Origin: Thalassobacillus devorans MSP14
GTDB taxonomy: Bacteria; Bacillota; Bacilli; Bacillales; Halobacillaceae
Length of the DNA: 64,000 nt
Direction of reading: 5' to 3'
NCBI RefSeq assembly: GCF_000496835.1
Contig: NZ_KI543237.1
Span: 970,641-1,034,640 of the forward strand
Position numbers and translations under genes: made by a program
The notes under the pieces: generated by a model
The model's database searches: none
The model's input: the letters and a program-made list of their open reading frames with translations, nothing else
Told to the model about the DNA's origin: nothing
In this document: positions 1 to 8,477 of the stretch, in pieces
Numbering within the stretch: position 1 is the stretch's first letter
Layout: every line of letters begins with the position of its first letter

Positions 1-556
1 AATACACCCCTAAATCCATCAACGAACCATTCGAAAACGTCGGATTGAAGGCATTAAGGACCTCTCCCTCTTTATAAGCATCATAACGAGAGGAATACTT
101 ACAGAAGCTTCCTACATAACGCCTGACCTTCCCTATTTTATGGATGTTGGTTTGTATGCTTTGAAAATTTGGCAGAAAAGTATTCTTCATGGCTTCCATC
201 AATAGCACTTCATTTTTCTTAGCTGCTTCAACCATAGCTTCTACTTCTTTAGCATTTGATGCCATCGGTTTCTCACATAACACATGTTTTCCCTGCTCCA
301 TTACTGTGATTGCCTGCTGAGCATGAAAGGAATTGGGACTGGCTATGTAGACTGCATCGACCTTATTACTTTTTGCCATTTCTTCCACGCTAACATATAC
401 CTCTTCAGCACCGAATCTTTCAGCAAACTCCTCAGCTCTTTCTTTCGTACGGGAATACACTGCTGTTAGCTGAAAGTCCTCATAATCTTTTACATCTTCT
501 AATAATCGTTCTGTAATAAAATTCGTACCGATAATACCAAAACGAACCATAGTCAT
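1..556 (-). CDS. Gfo/Idh/MocA family oxidoreductase (3' part outside the window)
   Basis: The reading frame is open from position 556 to the left edge, so the C-terminal part of the protein is missing. The N-terminus (MTMVRFGIIGTNFITERLL) is a Rossmann NAD(P)-binding start with GIIGTNF in place of the usual GxGxxG. It is followed by the family motif CEKPMASNAKEVEAM, which carries the EKP lysine. This family oxidises or reduces sugars, inositols and related polyols with NAD(P). ATG 556 is preferred over the in-frame ATG at 550 because GAGGAAAGG lies about 5 nt upstream of it. The substrate cannot be told from this half. The spacer to the next gene holds only that gene's terminator. Confidence 0.85.
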   Translation of the reverse strand, partial: MTMVRFGIIGTNFITERLLEDVKDYEDFQLTAVYSRTKERAEEFAERFGAEEVYVSVEEMAKSNKVDAVYIASPNSFHAQQAITVMEQGKHVLCEKPMASNAKEVEAMVEAAKKNEVLLMEAMKNTFLPNFQSIQTNIHKIGKVRRYVGSFCKYSSRYDAYKEGEVLNAFNPTFSNGSLMDLGVY

Positions 557-715
557 TAATTCCTTTCCTCAAATATTGGGTTTACCTTAGTATAGCCCTG
601 TAGAGCATTTAAAGGGCATGTGGGGTGGTTTTAAAATAGAGAGAGGTGATAACTCCAGTAAACTGCTCAAACTCCCCTTCTACTACTCAAATTAAATCAT
701 AAAGAGCAAAATTAA

Positions 716-748
716 AACACCAACCTTAAAAATATTAAGATTGGTGTT
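716..748 (-). terminator. Rho-independent terminator of the M6 protease gene
   Basis: The arms AACACCAACCTTAA and TTAAGATTGGTGTT pair with one wobble around a short AT-rich loop. On the minus strand the hairpin is followed by a T-rich tract (TTTAATTTTGC). It lies 9 nt past the stop codon of the protease gene. Confidence 0.8.
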
Positions 749-756
749 GATATAGT

Positions 757-3156
757 CTATTTGAAAATAAGTACCTTTCCTACAGTACCATCATCACTTT
801 GACCAGTAACACGGAACTTCAAACCGTATTCAGGGACATTACGTCCTGCATCTACTAATCCAGGGTTGCTAAAATCTGCACTGTCATCAAATAAAGGTGT
901 GCGTTTGGTGAAGTTATCTTTCATGGTAACCCCTAGCAAATCTGTATAGTCGAGTAGCATTTTTTCAGACTTATCCAGTGAGAATGCAGCGTCGTGTAAT
1001 TGATAACGTGTGGATCCTACTGCCTTATCGCTCCAATAGTTCGTATGCTGGTCTGCGTCCACTACACCGAGGAAGCCCTCCCCTGGATGTACGCCTGTCC
1101 AGTTGTTATCATAGCTTTCATCCACATACCAGACAACCAGGCCTGGATCGTAAGACATTAAACTGGCACCTCGTCGGATATGAGAAAGTCCTTCATCTAC
1201 TCCGTTATGGGATCTCCATTCAAGGAGATAATAATGATTTGTAGTGTATGTGCCATCACTTCTACTGAAACCTTCTAGTTCAAAACTGCTCGATTCTGAT
1301 TCGGCCCCATCAAACAGGACTTCTTCCGCTCCAGTTGTTACTTTTACATTATCAACGTAAAATCCGGTTAGGTTCGTTGCCCAATCCGTCATATAACGGA
1401 ACTGCAATTTGATTTCCTGCCCTGTATATGCGCTAAGGTCAATCGACTCATGAACCCAGCCATTACTGTTGCCTGTATATCCTGGCAAGTTTTCTTTAAT
1501 AGCAGGGTACCCTTGAGGATGTATTTCATTTACAGTGCGGTCAGATCCTAAAGATTCCCAAGTTTCTCCTCCATCCGTAGAAATCTGTACCATACCAAAA
1601 TCCCAGTCTTTTTCAATATCATACCAGAGATCAAAGTCAAGCGTAGCAGTACTTGCTCCGGACAAATCAATTGTTGTAAACATTTTATGATCGATTTCAT
1701 TGCCTTTATTGCTATAATATTCGAATTCTCCTTCAGCCGGCTCATTCATTACATACAATTTATCAGGAAGATTAACTCTGACGGCATCATTATTTATCCC
1801 TTTGGTAACACCTTCATCCAGTAAAACTTCTGTCCCTTTGCTGGAAATATTATCTGCATGGAGGGTGTTTCCGCTTAACCAGTTGCCGCCATGGTTTTCC
1901 TGCAGCATTTCCTTTGCATAAGCGCTGAAACCTGGTGGCTCTGTTCCCCCGATATCTCCAGCCCAGCTGCCGCTTGCCATGACAGACCAGTAAGCGACCG
2001 CCTCACCAGCACCAGTATACTGCGTATCATATTCGTCTGGCAGCCCTAAGTCATGACCGTATTCATGAATGAAGACGCCTGCCGCTCCATCTTCCGGTTC
2101 GATTGTATAATCATAAGCACCCAGCAAGCCTCCGAAACGATCACTATCAGACGTGCCCCCTGGTACTGCAATCAGCCCGCCAAGGTTCCAACGGTGCGAC
2201 CAGATTGCATCTCCTCCTAAGTTTCCACCACCTGCTTCTTCTCCAACACCAGCATGGATGACCATCAAATGGTCGATAATACCATCCGGCTCATTATACA
2301 CACCGTCTCCATCATAATCATCACGGTCCCATACGTCGTATTCGGATAAATCAACGTTTGGATCTGCCCCCGCTTTAGCAAGTGCTTCGTAAACTAATTC
2401 CCTTGGTTTTGCGTCATTTCCATCTGGTACAGGAACGTTTCCTCCGTAGTAAGCCGCCGGGTGTTCAGCGGTATACCAGCCGGCTACCGTACCATCAACA
2501 GTATAACTTCCACCGGACTGCTGTTCATAGTACTGTTTCATAGATACAAGGTTTTCGCCGTTTGGTCCTTCATAACCATCTTTTCCAAAAATCATGTTCT
2601 GGAAATGTTCATGAGTATAATCCTCATACCACATATCTGTTTCCTCTTCAGTAATCGAACTTTTTTCGTAATCGGGGAAATCGATAGCTAGTACCAGTAC
2701 TTTATCTTTACGGACTTCTCCGTCATAGCTTTCTTCCTCTACGCTATCCACATTCCCTTTCTTAGCTTGTCCCAGCTTATTTCCTTTGCCATTTTTTAAG
2801 CTGTCCGTGTTGGCCTCTTTATCTTTACTTTTAAAGCCTTTTTCCATCGCTTCAGGCAGTTTATCTTTCGTTTTACCGGCATTTTCTGCTTTCTTTTTCA
2901 AGAAAGCTTGCAGTTCTTTTTCTGCCTCAGCAGGGCTGGCACCCTTTGCTATCTTACCTTCTTTCTTCAGCATCTCTATCAGCCGCTCATCGTTCGCTAT
3001 TCCAAGGTCGGTCGGTGATCCTTGATAACTTTTTGATACTTGATCGAAAGTAGCTTTAGCTTCAGCCTGTTGCGTTGGTGAAAAAATCCCGTAAGTCAGG
3101 GTACTCAATCCCATTGCTAAGGCCATAACAGTAGATAATATTTTTCTTCTTCTCAA
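757..3156 (-). CDS. inhA: Secreted immune inhibitor A-like metalloprotease (peptidase M6)
   Basis: 799 residues, the usual length for Bacillus immune inhibitor A. A signal peptide (basic MRRRK, hydrophobic core, AEA cleavage region near residue 33) shows export. A charged propeptide-like segment follows to about residue 150. The zinc site HEYGHDLGLPDEYD near residue 360 is the extended HExxH of the M6 family. The C-terminal half contains a MAM/jelly-roll-like region and ends in a compact beta domain. The start is TTG at 3156, because GGGGAGGAA lies 7 nt upstream and no ATG fits. It stands alone between its own terminator and an AT-rich promoter region. The likely role is extracellular protein degradation. 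The InhA name rests on family resemblance, and virulence should not be assumed. Confidence 0.9.
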   Translation of the reverse strand: MRRRKILSTVMALAMGLSTLTYGIFSPTQQAEAKATFDQVSKSYQGSPTDLGIANDERLIEMLKKEGKIAKGASPAEAEKELQAFLKKKAENAGKTKDKLPEAMEKGFKSKDKEANTDSLKNGKGNKLGQAKKGNVDSVEEESYDGEVRKDKVLVLAIDFPDYEKSSITEEETDMWYEDYTHEHFQNMIFGKDGYEGPNGENLVSMKQYYEQQSGGSYTVDGTVAGWYTAEHPAAYYGGNVPVPDGNDAKPRELVYEALAKAGADPNVDLSEYDVWDRDDYDGDGVYNEPDGIIDHLMVIHAGVGEEAGGGNLGGDAIWSHRWNLGGLIAVPGGTSDSDRFGGLLGAYDYTIEPEDGAAGVFIHEYGHDLGLPDEYDTQYTGAGEAVAYWSVMASGSWAGDIGGTEPPGFSAYAKEMLQENHGGNWLSGNTLHADNISSKGTEVLLDEGVTKGINNDAVRVNLPDKLYVMNEPAEGEFEYYSNKGNEIDHKMFTTIDLSGASTATLDFDLWYDIEKDWDFGMVQISTDGGETWESLGSDRTVNEIHPQGYPAIKENLPGYTGNSNGWVHESIDLSAYTGQEIKLQFRYMTDWATNLTGFYVDNVKVTTGAEEVLFDGAESESSSFELEGFSRSDGTYTTNHYYLLEWRSHNGVDEGLSHIRRGASLMSYDPGLVVWYVDESYDNNWTGVHPGEGFLGVVDADQHTNYWSDKAVGSTRYQLHDAAFSLDKSEKMLLDYTDLLGVTMKDNFTKRTPLFDDSADFSNPGLVDAGRNVPEYGLKFRVTGQSDDGTVGKVLIFK

Positions 3157-3316
3157 AATCGTTCCTCCCCTACTCTACTAATATGTAGTTACCTCACACA
3201 AAAATACTAGATTACTTTCTGAATATTGTAAATATTTAACTGTTTTTATGATAAAACTAGTGCACATCCGCTATTATTCGCCTTAAACAGCTGTTTACTA
3301 TTCACGAATACACGAC

Positions 3317-3347
3317 AAAAAAAGCAGAGGCACTATGCCCCTGCTTT
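3317..3347 (-). terminator. Terminator of the ABC exporter operon
   Basis: AAAGCAGRGG pairs with CCCCTGCTTT on either side of a 7-nt loop. On the minus strand a run of seven T residues follows. It sits directly at the stop codon of the downstream exporter subunit. Confidence 0.85.
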
Positions 3348-5181
3348 ACCCAGCACCTAAACTATCATTCTGCTGTGCTCTTACTAGATCCGCATAGAAC
3401 CCCTCTTTTTTAAGCAATTCCTGGTGGTTCCCTTGCTCGATAATTTCTCCATCCTGCAGTACCAGTATCAAATCGGCTGCACGGATGGTATTAAGCCTAT
3501 GGGCGATGACAAAACTTGTCCGGCCTTCCATCAAATTAGCCAATGCTTCATTGATTTTGATTTCTGTCACGGTATCGATGCTGCTTGTGGCTTCATCAAG
3601 TATTAATAGAGACGGGTCCGCCAATATTGCCCTGGCAATAGAGAGCAACTGGCGCTGGCCATGACTGATCCCTTTTCCATCCGCATCAAGGATTGTATCA
3701 TAGCCTTCCGGAAGGCGGCTGATAAAGCTATGAGCATTGGCTGCTTTGGCGGCTTCTTCCACTTCTTCATCACGGGCATCCAGCCTGCCATAACGAAGAT
3801 TCTCTCTAATGGTAGTATGGAATAAAGTAGCGTCCTGTAATACTACTCCCATCTGCTTCCGAAGGCTGTCCCGGGTAACACTTTTTAGATTCTGGCCATC
3901 TACCAGTATTTCGCCTTCATCCGTTTCATAGAATCGCGATAGCAGAGAAATGATAGTCGTTTTCCCGGCTCCCGTCGGACCGACAAGGGCTACTGTCTCC
4001 CCCGGTGAAGCTGTGAAATTAATATTTTTCAGGGTAGGCTGCTCATCCTCATAGGAAAAATAGACAGAACGAAAGTCTATTTTTCCGTTGAGGCTTTGGA
4101 TAGGTTCTGCTTGTTTCTCATCTTTTGTCTCTTCGGTTTCATCAATTATTTGAAAAACGCGATCAGCACCTGCAACTGCTGATAGTATCATATTGAATTG
4201 GTTGGCCAGGTCATTCAAAGGCCTGGTGAACTGCCTGGAATAGGTGGTGAACGTGACAATAACCCCGATGGAAACAGCACCATTCACAGCCAGGAGCCCT
4301 CCCCCACCGACGATGATGGCAAAACTGATATTATTCAGCATATTCATCAGCTTTGGAATAAAGCCGGAATAGGTCTGTGCCCAGTAACTGGCATGCCTAA
4401 GGGCTTCGTTTTTCTTCTGAAAGGTGTCGATGACATTTTGTTCCTGGGAAAACATCTTGATGATCGTCTGTCCTGAGAACATTTCTTCCACGTAGCCATT
4501 CATATCCCCAAGTTCTCTCTGTTGATCCTTGAAAAATCGCCCCGTCCGTTTCGTAATCCATTTCATTCCGAAATACATCACTGGAACAATGGTGAGCGTA
4601 AGTACCGTCAATAGTGGGCTCAGCCACAGCATCATTCCGATAGTCCCAAGAATAGTGATCAGGCTGGTCGTAAATTGGATGACGGCGGTATTCAATGTTC
4701 TGCTGACATTTTCCATATCATTCGTCAGCCGGCTCATCAGCTCTCCAAATTGCCGTTCCTGGAAGAATAATATCGGCAGTCGCTGAAGATGAGAAAACAG
4801 GTGATTACGCATCGTAAATACGGTGTTTTGTGATATGCCGATCATCCAGTAGTTTTGGAGCCATAACGTTATAGAGTGAAAAATATAAACCGCTCCTAGT
4901 AGAACCAGCATTTGCAGCAGTGTACTGGTCTCCGGGTCTTCTATTACTCTATCGACCGCGACCCCGAGCAGGTAAGGGCCTAATAACGACAATAACGAAC
5001 TGATCAGAACGATAACCAGTACCAGCCAGAACAGCCGCTTCTCACTTCTCATATACCTCCAGACTCTCTTGATAGTTGCCTTAATATTATCTACTTTTGG
5101 AGGCCTTGTTCCGATTCCATGATGACGGGCTCTTGGAAGCTGAGGAGTCTCTGTCTGTTTTTGCCCCTTGTTATCCGCCAT
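3346..5181 (-). CDS. ABC exporter subunit, YfiC-like (half of a heterodimer)
   Basis: 611 residues: an N-terminal extension of about 35 residues, a six-helix ABC-exporter membrane domain (to about 340), then an ATP-binding domain. The Walker A GPTGAGKT, Walker B LLILDEATS with the catalytic Glu, and the H-loop AHRLNTI are all intact. The signature loop is degenerate (ISHGQ instead of LSGGQ). The start ATG overlaps the stop of the upstream partner by one base (TAATG), so the two are translationally coupled. Sizes and order match the YfiB/YfiC pair of Bacillus subtilis. The likely role is multidrug or lipid export, with substrate unknown. Together with the partner it makes one competent and one degenerate ATP site. 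Confidence 0.9.
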   Translation of the reverse strand: MADNKGQKQTETPQLPRARHHGIGTRPPKVDNIKATIKRVWRYMRSEKRLFWLVLVIVLISSLLSLLGPYLLGVAVDRVIEDPETSTLLQMLVLLGAVYIFHSITLWLQNYWMIGISQNTVFTMRNHLFSHLQRLPILFFQERQFGELMSRLTNDMENVSRTLNTAVIQFTTSLITILGTIGMMLWLSPLLTVLTLTIVPVMYFGMKWITKRTGRFFKDQQRELGDMNGYVEEMFSGQTIIKMFSQEQNVIDTFQKKNEALRHASYWAQTYSGFIPKLMNMLNNISFAIIVGGGGLLAVNGAVSIGVIVTFTTYSRQFTRPLNDLANQFNMILSAVAGADRVFQIIDETEETKDEKQAEPIQSLNGKIDFRSVYFSYEDEQPTLKNINFTASPGETVALVGPTGAGKTTIISLLSRFYETDEGEILVDGQNLKSVTRDSLRKQMGVVLQDATLFHTTIRENLRYGRLDARDEEVEEAAKAANAHSFISRLPEGYDTILDADGKGISHGQRQLLSIARAILADPSLLILDEATSSIDTVTEIKINEALANLMEGRTSFVIAHRLNTIRAADLILVLQDGEIIEQGNHQELLKKEGFYADLVRAQQNDSLGAG

Positions 5182-6899
5182 TATATCGCCCCCGTTTCCT
5201 GCTGGGACTGGTAGACTTGCTGGTAATAGGCATTATTCTTCAGTAATGTTTCATGGTCGCCTGTTGCGAGGATGTGACCTTGATGCATCAATAGTATTTT
5301 GTCAGCGGCCTTTAAAGAGCTTATCTTTTGAGCGACAATTGCTACCGTGCACGCCTTCATCCGCAGGCTTGCTAACAGCCTGGCTTCTGTATGTGCATCG
5401 AGGGCACTGGTACTGTCATCTAACAGGAGTATCTTAGGGTCCCGCACGAGCGCTCTCGCGATCGACAGGCGTTGTTTTTGTCCGCCGGAAAAGGTAACCC
5501 CTTTCTGCCCCAGTTTCGTCTCATAGCCGTTCGGAAGGGTTGTGATAAAGTCATGAATTTGAGCATCCTCAGCCGCTGTTATCACTTCTTCCATGGTGGC
5601 ATCATCTTTTCCCCACTGAATGTTTTCCTTCACGCTTCCTGAGAATAAATGAATCTCCTGGGGAACAAGACTGATTTGCTTACGCAGTGCTTTGACATCA
5701 TATTCTTCAATCGGTATTCCATCGATGAGCACTTTACCGCTAGTTGCCTCCTGCAGTCTCGGAATAAGATGAAGGAGCGTTGATTTACCTGAGCCGGTTT
5801 CCCCTAAAATTCCGACTGTATCCCCTGCTTTTGCATGAAAAGTGATCCTTTCAATTGCAGGCAGCTTAATGGATGGATAAGTATACGAAACTTCTTCAAA
5901 ACCCACGGCACCCTGGATTTCTTTTTGTATTCCACCTTTTTGTTCGTGGGTCTGTTCTCCTTCAGCCTCTATAATTTCCTTAATCCTGTTAGCAGAAGCT
6001 TGTCCACGCGAAAATACCATGATCAAAAAGGTGAACACAGAAAAGGTGAACATCATTCGGGTGGCGTAATTGATAATTGCCACTACTTCCCCCGCTTGCG
6101 CAGTTCCGAGATTCAGCTGGATAGCACCGAACCATAAGATTACGAGTATGACCAGGTTCATGCCAAGCATGACCATTGGCATGGCTAATTCCATCAGCCA
6201 TAACGCTTTTTTGTTATCGTTCATCAAAGATTCGTTAGCATTCCTGAACCTGCCTTCTTCATAGTTACCCCGGTTGAAACCTTTGATCAACCGGATACCG
6301 GCAAGGTTTTCCCTGATAATGGAGTTTAAGTTATCAAGCTTCCCTTGAACGCGGCGAAAATACGTCACACCCTTTGTCAGAATCCAAAATAAGAACAACA
6401 ACATAAGGGGCACGGATAATAATAAAATCATCGCTAATTCTCTATGTACGGTAAATGCCATCACGAGCCCGCCGATGATGAATAAGGGAGCGCGCAGGGC
6501 TATCCGCATGAACATAAAAATCAAGTTCTGGATTTGTGTCACATCATTTGTCATCCTCGTTATCAATGTCGGTGTTGAAAAACGCTGAAAGTTTTTACTG
6601 GTGAATTCCTGAACTTTTCGGAACATGTCATCGCGCATGTCATATCCTGCCCCCTGGCTGACATTCGCTGCAAAGTAGGAATTGGTGATGCCGGCTGCAA
6701 AAGCAAGCAGCGATATTCCCAATAAGACACCGCCCCAAATGGCTACGGTAGTAAAATCCTCCTGCAAAATTCCTTCGTCAATGATCCGGGCCATTAATAG
6801 CGGCTGGACCAACTCAACGGCCAGCTCGACCAGCATAAGAAATAATCCAATGTACATGGAAATTTTATAACGGTAAGCATAAGCAAACATTCTTCGCAT
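5181..6899 (-). CDS. ABC exporter subunit, YfiB-like (half of a heterodimer)
   Basis: 572 residues, with a six-helix membrane domain followed by an ATP-binding domain. The Walker A GETGSGKS and the signature FSGGQ are intact. The Walker B glutamate is replaced by Asp (ILLLDDSTS), and the H-loop histidine is replaced by Gln (IVAQKISSL). These losses complement those of the partner at 3346-5181: this subunit's good FSGGQ completes the partner's intact Walker site. It is the first gene of the two-gene operon. The divergent gap to the DUF421 gene at 7033 must hold its promoter. Confidence 0.9.
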   Translation of the reverse strand: MRRMFAYAYRYKISMYIGLFLMLVELAVELVQPLLMARIIDEGILQEDFTTVAIWGGVLLGISLLAFAAGITNSYFAANVSQGAGYDMRDDMFRKVQEFTSKNFQRFSTPTLITRMTNDVTQIQNLIFMFMRIALRAPLFIIGGLVMAFTVHRELAMILLLSVPLMLLFLFWILTKGVTYFRRVQGKLDNLNSIIRENLAGIRLIKGFNRGNYEEGRFRNANESLMNDNKKALWLMELAMPMVMLGMNLVILVILWFGAIQLNLGTAQAGEVVAIINYATRMMFTFSVFTFLIMVFSRGQASANRIKEIIEAEGEQTHEQKGGIQKEIQGAVGFEEVSYTYPSIKLPAIERITFHAKAGDTVGILGETGSGKSTLLHLIPRLQEATSGKVLIDGIPIEEYDVKALRKQISLVPQEIHLFSGSVKENIQWGKDDATMEEVITAAEDAQIHDFITTLPNGYETKLGQKGVTFSGGQKQRLSIARALVRDPKILLLDDSTSALDAHTEARLLASLRMKACTVAIVAQKISSLKAADKILLMHQGHILATGDHETLLKNNAYYQQVYQSQQETGAI

Positions 6900-7032
6900 G
6901 TCTGGTTCCTCCGATAGTTCTGAAAGTTCTTATAATTATACAGCAAAAATGATCAGCAGCGAACCATAAAGCAGGTCTGTCTCCCCTATTTATTGGAAAG
7001 GATATTATTAGCGGATTGGAGGAGTGAAAAAC

Positions 7033-7758
7033 ATGCTGGACATCGTCAAAGAATCATTACTCGTAGTGGTAAGAATATCTACTATCGTGCCATTAATGCT
7101 TGTGACAGTCATTTTCATGGGGAAACGTACCATCGGAGAACTGCCGATTTTTGATTTATTGATCATTCTTACCCTCGGCTCCGTTGTGGGAGCAGATATA
7201 GCTGATCCTAATATCAACCATATCCCCACAGCAGTTGCAATCATCGCGTTAGGGTTACTTCAAAAGTTTGTAGCGGTAGCGAAAATATCCAACCGTTCAT
7301 TTGGAAAGCTGATTACATTTCAGCCGACAATCGTTATCCAAAACGGCAAATTTGTAGATGCTAATATGAAAAAAATCAATTATTCAATTGATAATATTCT
7401 GCGAATGCTCCGGGAGAAAGGTATTTTTGATCCTACGGAGGTCCAGACGGCCATCGTGGAAGCGAATGGGGAGCTTAGTGTGCTTAAACATGCCCGGTAC
7501 CAGGCCGTAACAAGACAAGATATGAACATTATCCCTTACTCCTCGAATATCGCTTTGCCGATTATCATTGAAGGGGATATTTCACGAGAAGTGATGAAAC
7601 ATTTTGGCGTTAAAGCCTCCTGGGTCCGACGCCAGCTCGCCCTTAATGGGGTAAAAGATATCAATGAGGTCTTCTATGCATCGCTGAACCGTGAACTGGA
7701 GATTCACTACACCCTAAAAAAAGAAGCCGGGGAAAAACTCCCTCCCATTAAACATTAG
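7033..7758 (+). CDS. DUF421 (YetF/YrbG-type) membrane protein
   Basis: 241 residues. The first ~90 residues hold three hydrophobic segments, including the typical FMGKRTIGELPIFDLLIIL stretch. The cytoplasmic remainder contains the DUF421 core (LIDNxxR-like SIDNILRMLREKGIF, then an EANGELSVL strand). The biochemical function of this family is poorly defined. Relatives are linked to the spore and cell envelope. ATG 7033 is chosen because GGAGG at 7018-7022 is well spaced from it; the GTG at 7024 is almost inside that Shine-Dalgarno sequence. Its stop abuts the stop of the convergent glycosylase gene, and no hairpin separates them. Confidence 0.85.
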   Translation: MLDIVKESLLVVVRISTIVPLMLVTVIFMGKRTIGELPIFDLLIILTLGSVVGADIADPNINHIPTAVAIIALGLLQKFVAVAKISNRSFGKLITFQPTIVIQNGKFVDANMKKINYSIDNILRMLREKGIFDPTEVQTAIVEANGELSVLKHARYQAVTRQDMNIIPYSSNIALPIIIEGDISREVMKHFGVKASWVRRQLALNGVKDINEVFYASLNRELEIHYTLKKEAGEKLPPIKH

Positions 7759-8355
7759 TCATTTTCTGGGCTTAGAAACAAACCGGTTTCCAGTCACCCA
7801 AAACCTCCAGGGATAATGACGTGCTTCTCCGCTATTATCAATGCCGACCCGAGGACCGGTAGATATAAAATCAGGCTTATCTCCTTCAGAAATATATAAG
7901 GGCGGCCGGTCGAATTTCAAACCATAGTCTGATTTGACAATCCCAAGTGCTTTCGTGAGCTTCCCCGGCCCATTAGTCAATTCGACCTCCTTTTTATTTT
8001 CTCCGCGGCGCTTGTACATTAAATCAACGCCTTCCAGCGGATCTACAGCACGGATTAATATCGCTTCCGGTTCCAGCACATCGCCGCTCACTACGTTAAC
8101 AAGGCAATGGGTATGCATCACATACGTATAGACATACCCTGGCGCTCCAAACATGACCTCCGTCCGTTTTGTCCTACGGTTTCCATAACTATGGGCTGCA
8201 CGGTCACCCGGCCCTATGTAGGCTTCTGTCTCCACAATTCTGCCTGAAGCAGTTCCTTCCTCGGTTTCTTTCACCAGGATTTTCCCTAATAATGCTTCAG
8301 CCAGCTCTAGTGTTGGCTGGTGAAAGAAGTCTTGTTTTACCGGTCGATAATTCAT
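7759..8355 (-). CDS. aag: 3-methyladenine DNA glycosylase (AAG/MPG family)
   Basis: 198 residues, full length for the bacterial AAG family. Family motifs are RIVETEAYIGPGDRAAHS (containing the catalytic Glu), MFGAPGYVYTYVMH, LTNGPGKLTKALGI and the C-terminal GPRVGI. The enzyme removes alkylated purines such as 3-methyladenine and hypoxanthine at the first step of base excision repair. AGGAGGTG-like sequence precedes ATG 8355. It is monocistronic, facing away from the formate dehydrogenase operon with a 120-bp divergent spacer. Confidence 0.93.
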   Translation of the reverse strand: MNYRPVKQDFFHQPTLELAEALLGKILVKETEEGTASGRIVETEAYIGPGDRAAHSYGNRRTKRTEVMFGAPGYVYTYVMHTHCLVNVVSGDVLEPEAILIRAVDPLEGVDLMYKRRGENKKEVELTNGPGKLTKALGIVKSDYGLKFDRPPLYISEGDKPDFISTGPRVGIDNSGEARHYPWRFWVTGNRFVSKPRK

Positions 8356-8477
8356 TCAGACACCTCCTGTACTGGTATCATTCCCGTTTTTCCGCTTGTC
8401 AAAAATATTCATTTTATAGAATACCCTGGTTTTGTTCATACTTTATATATACTTAATTTTACAAATAGGTGGTTTTG

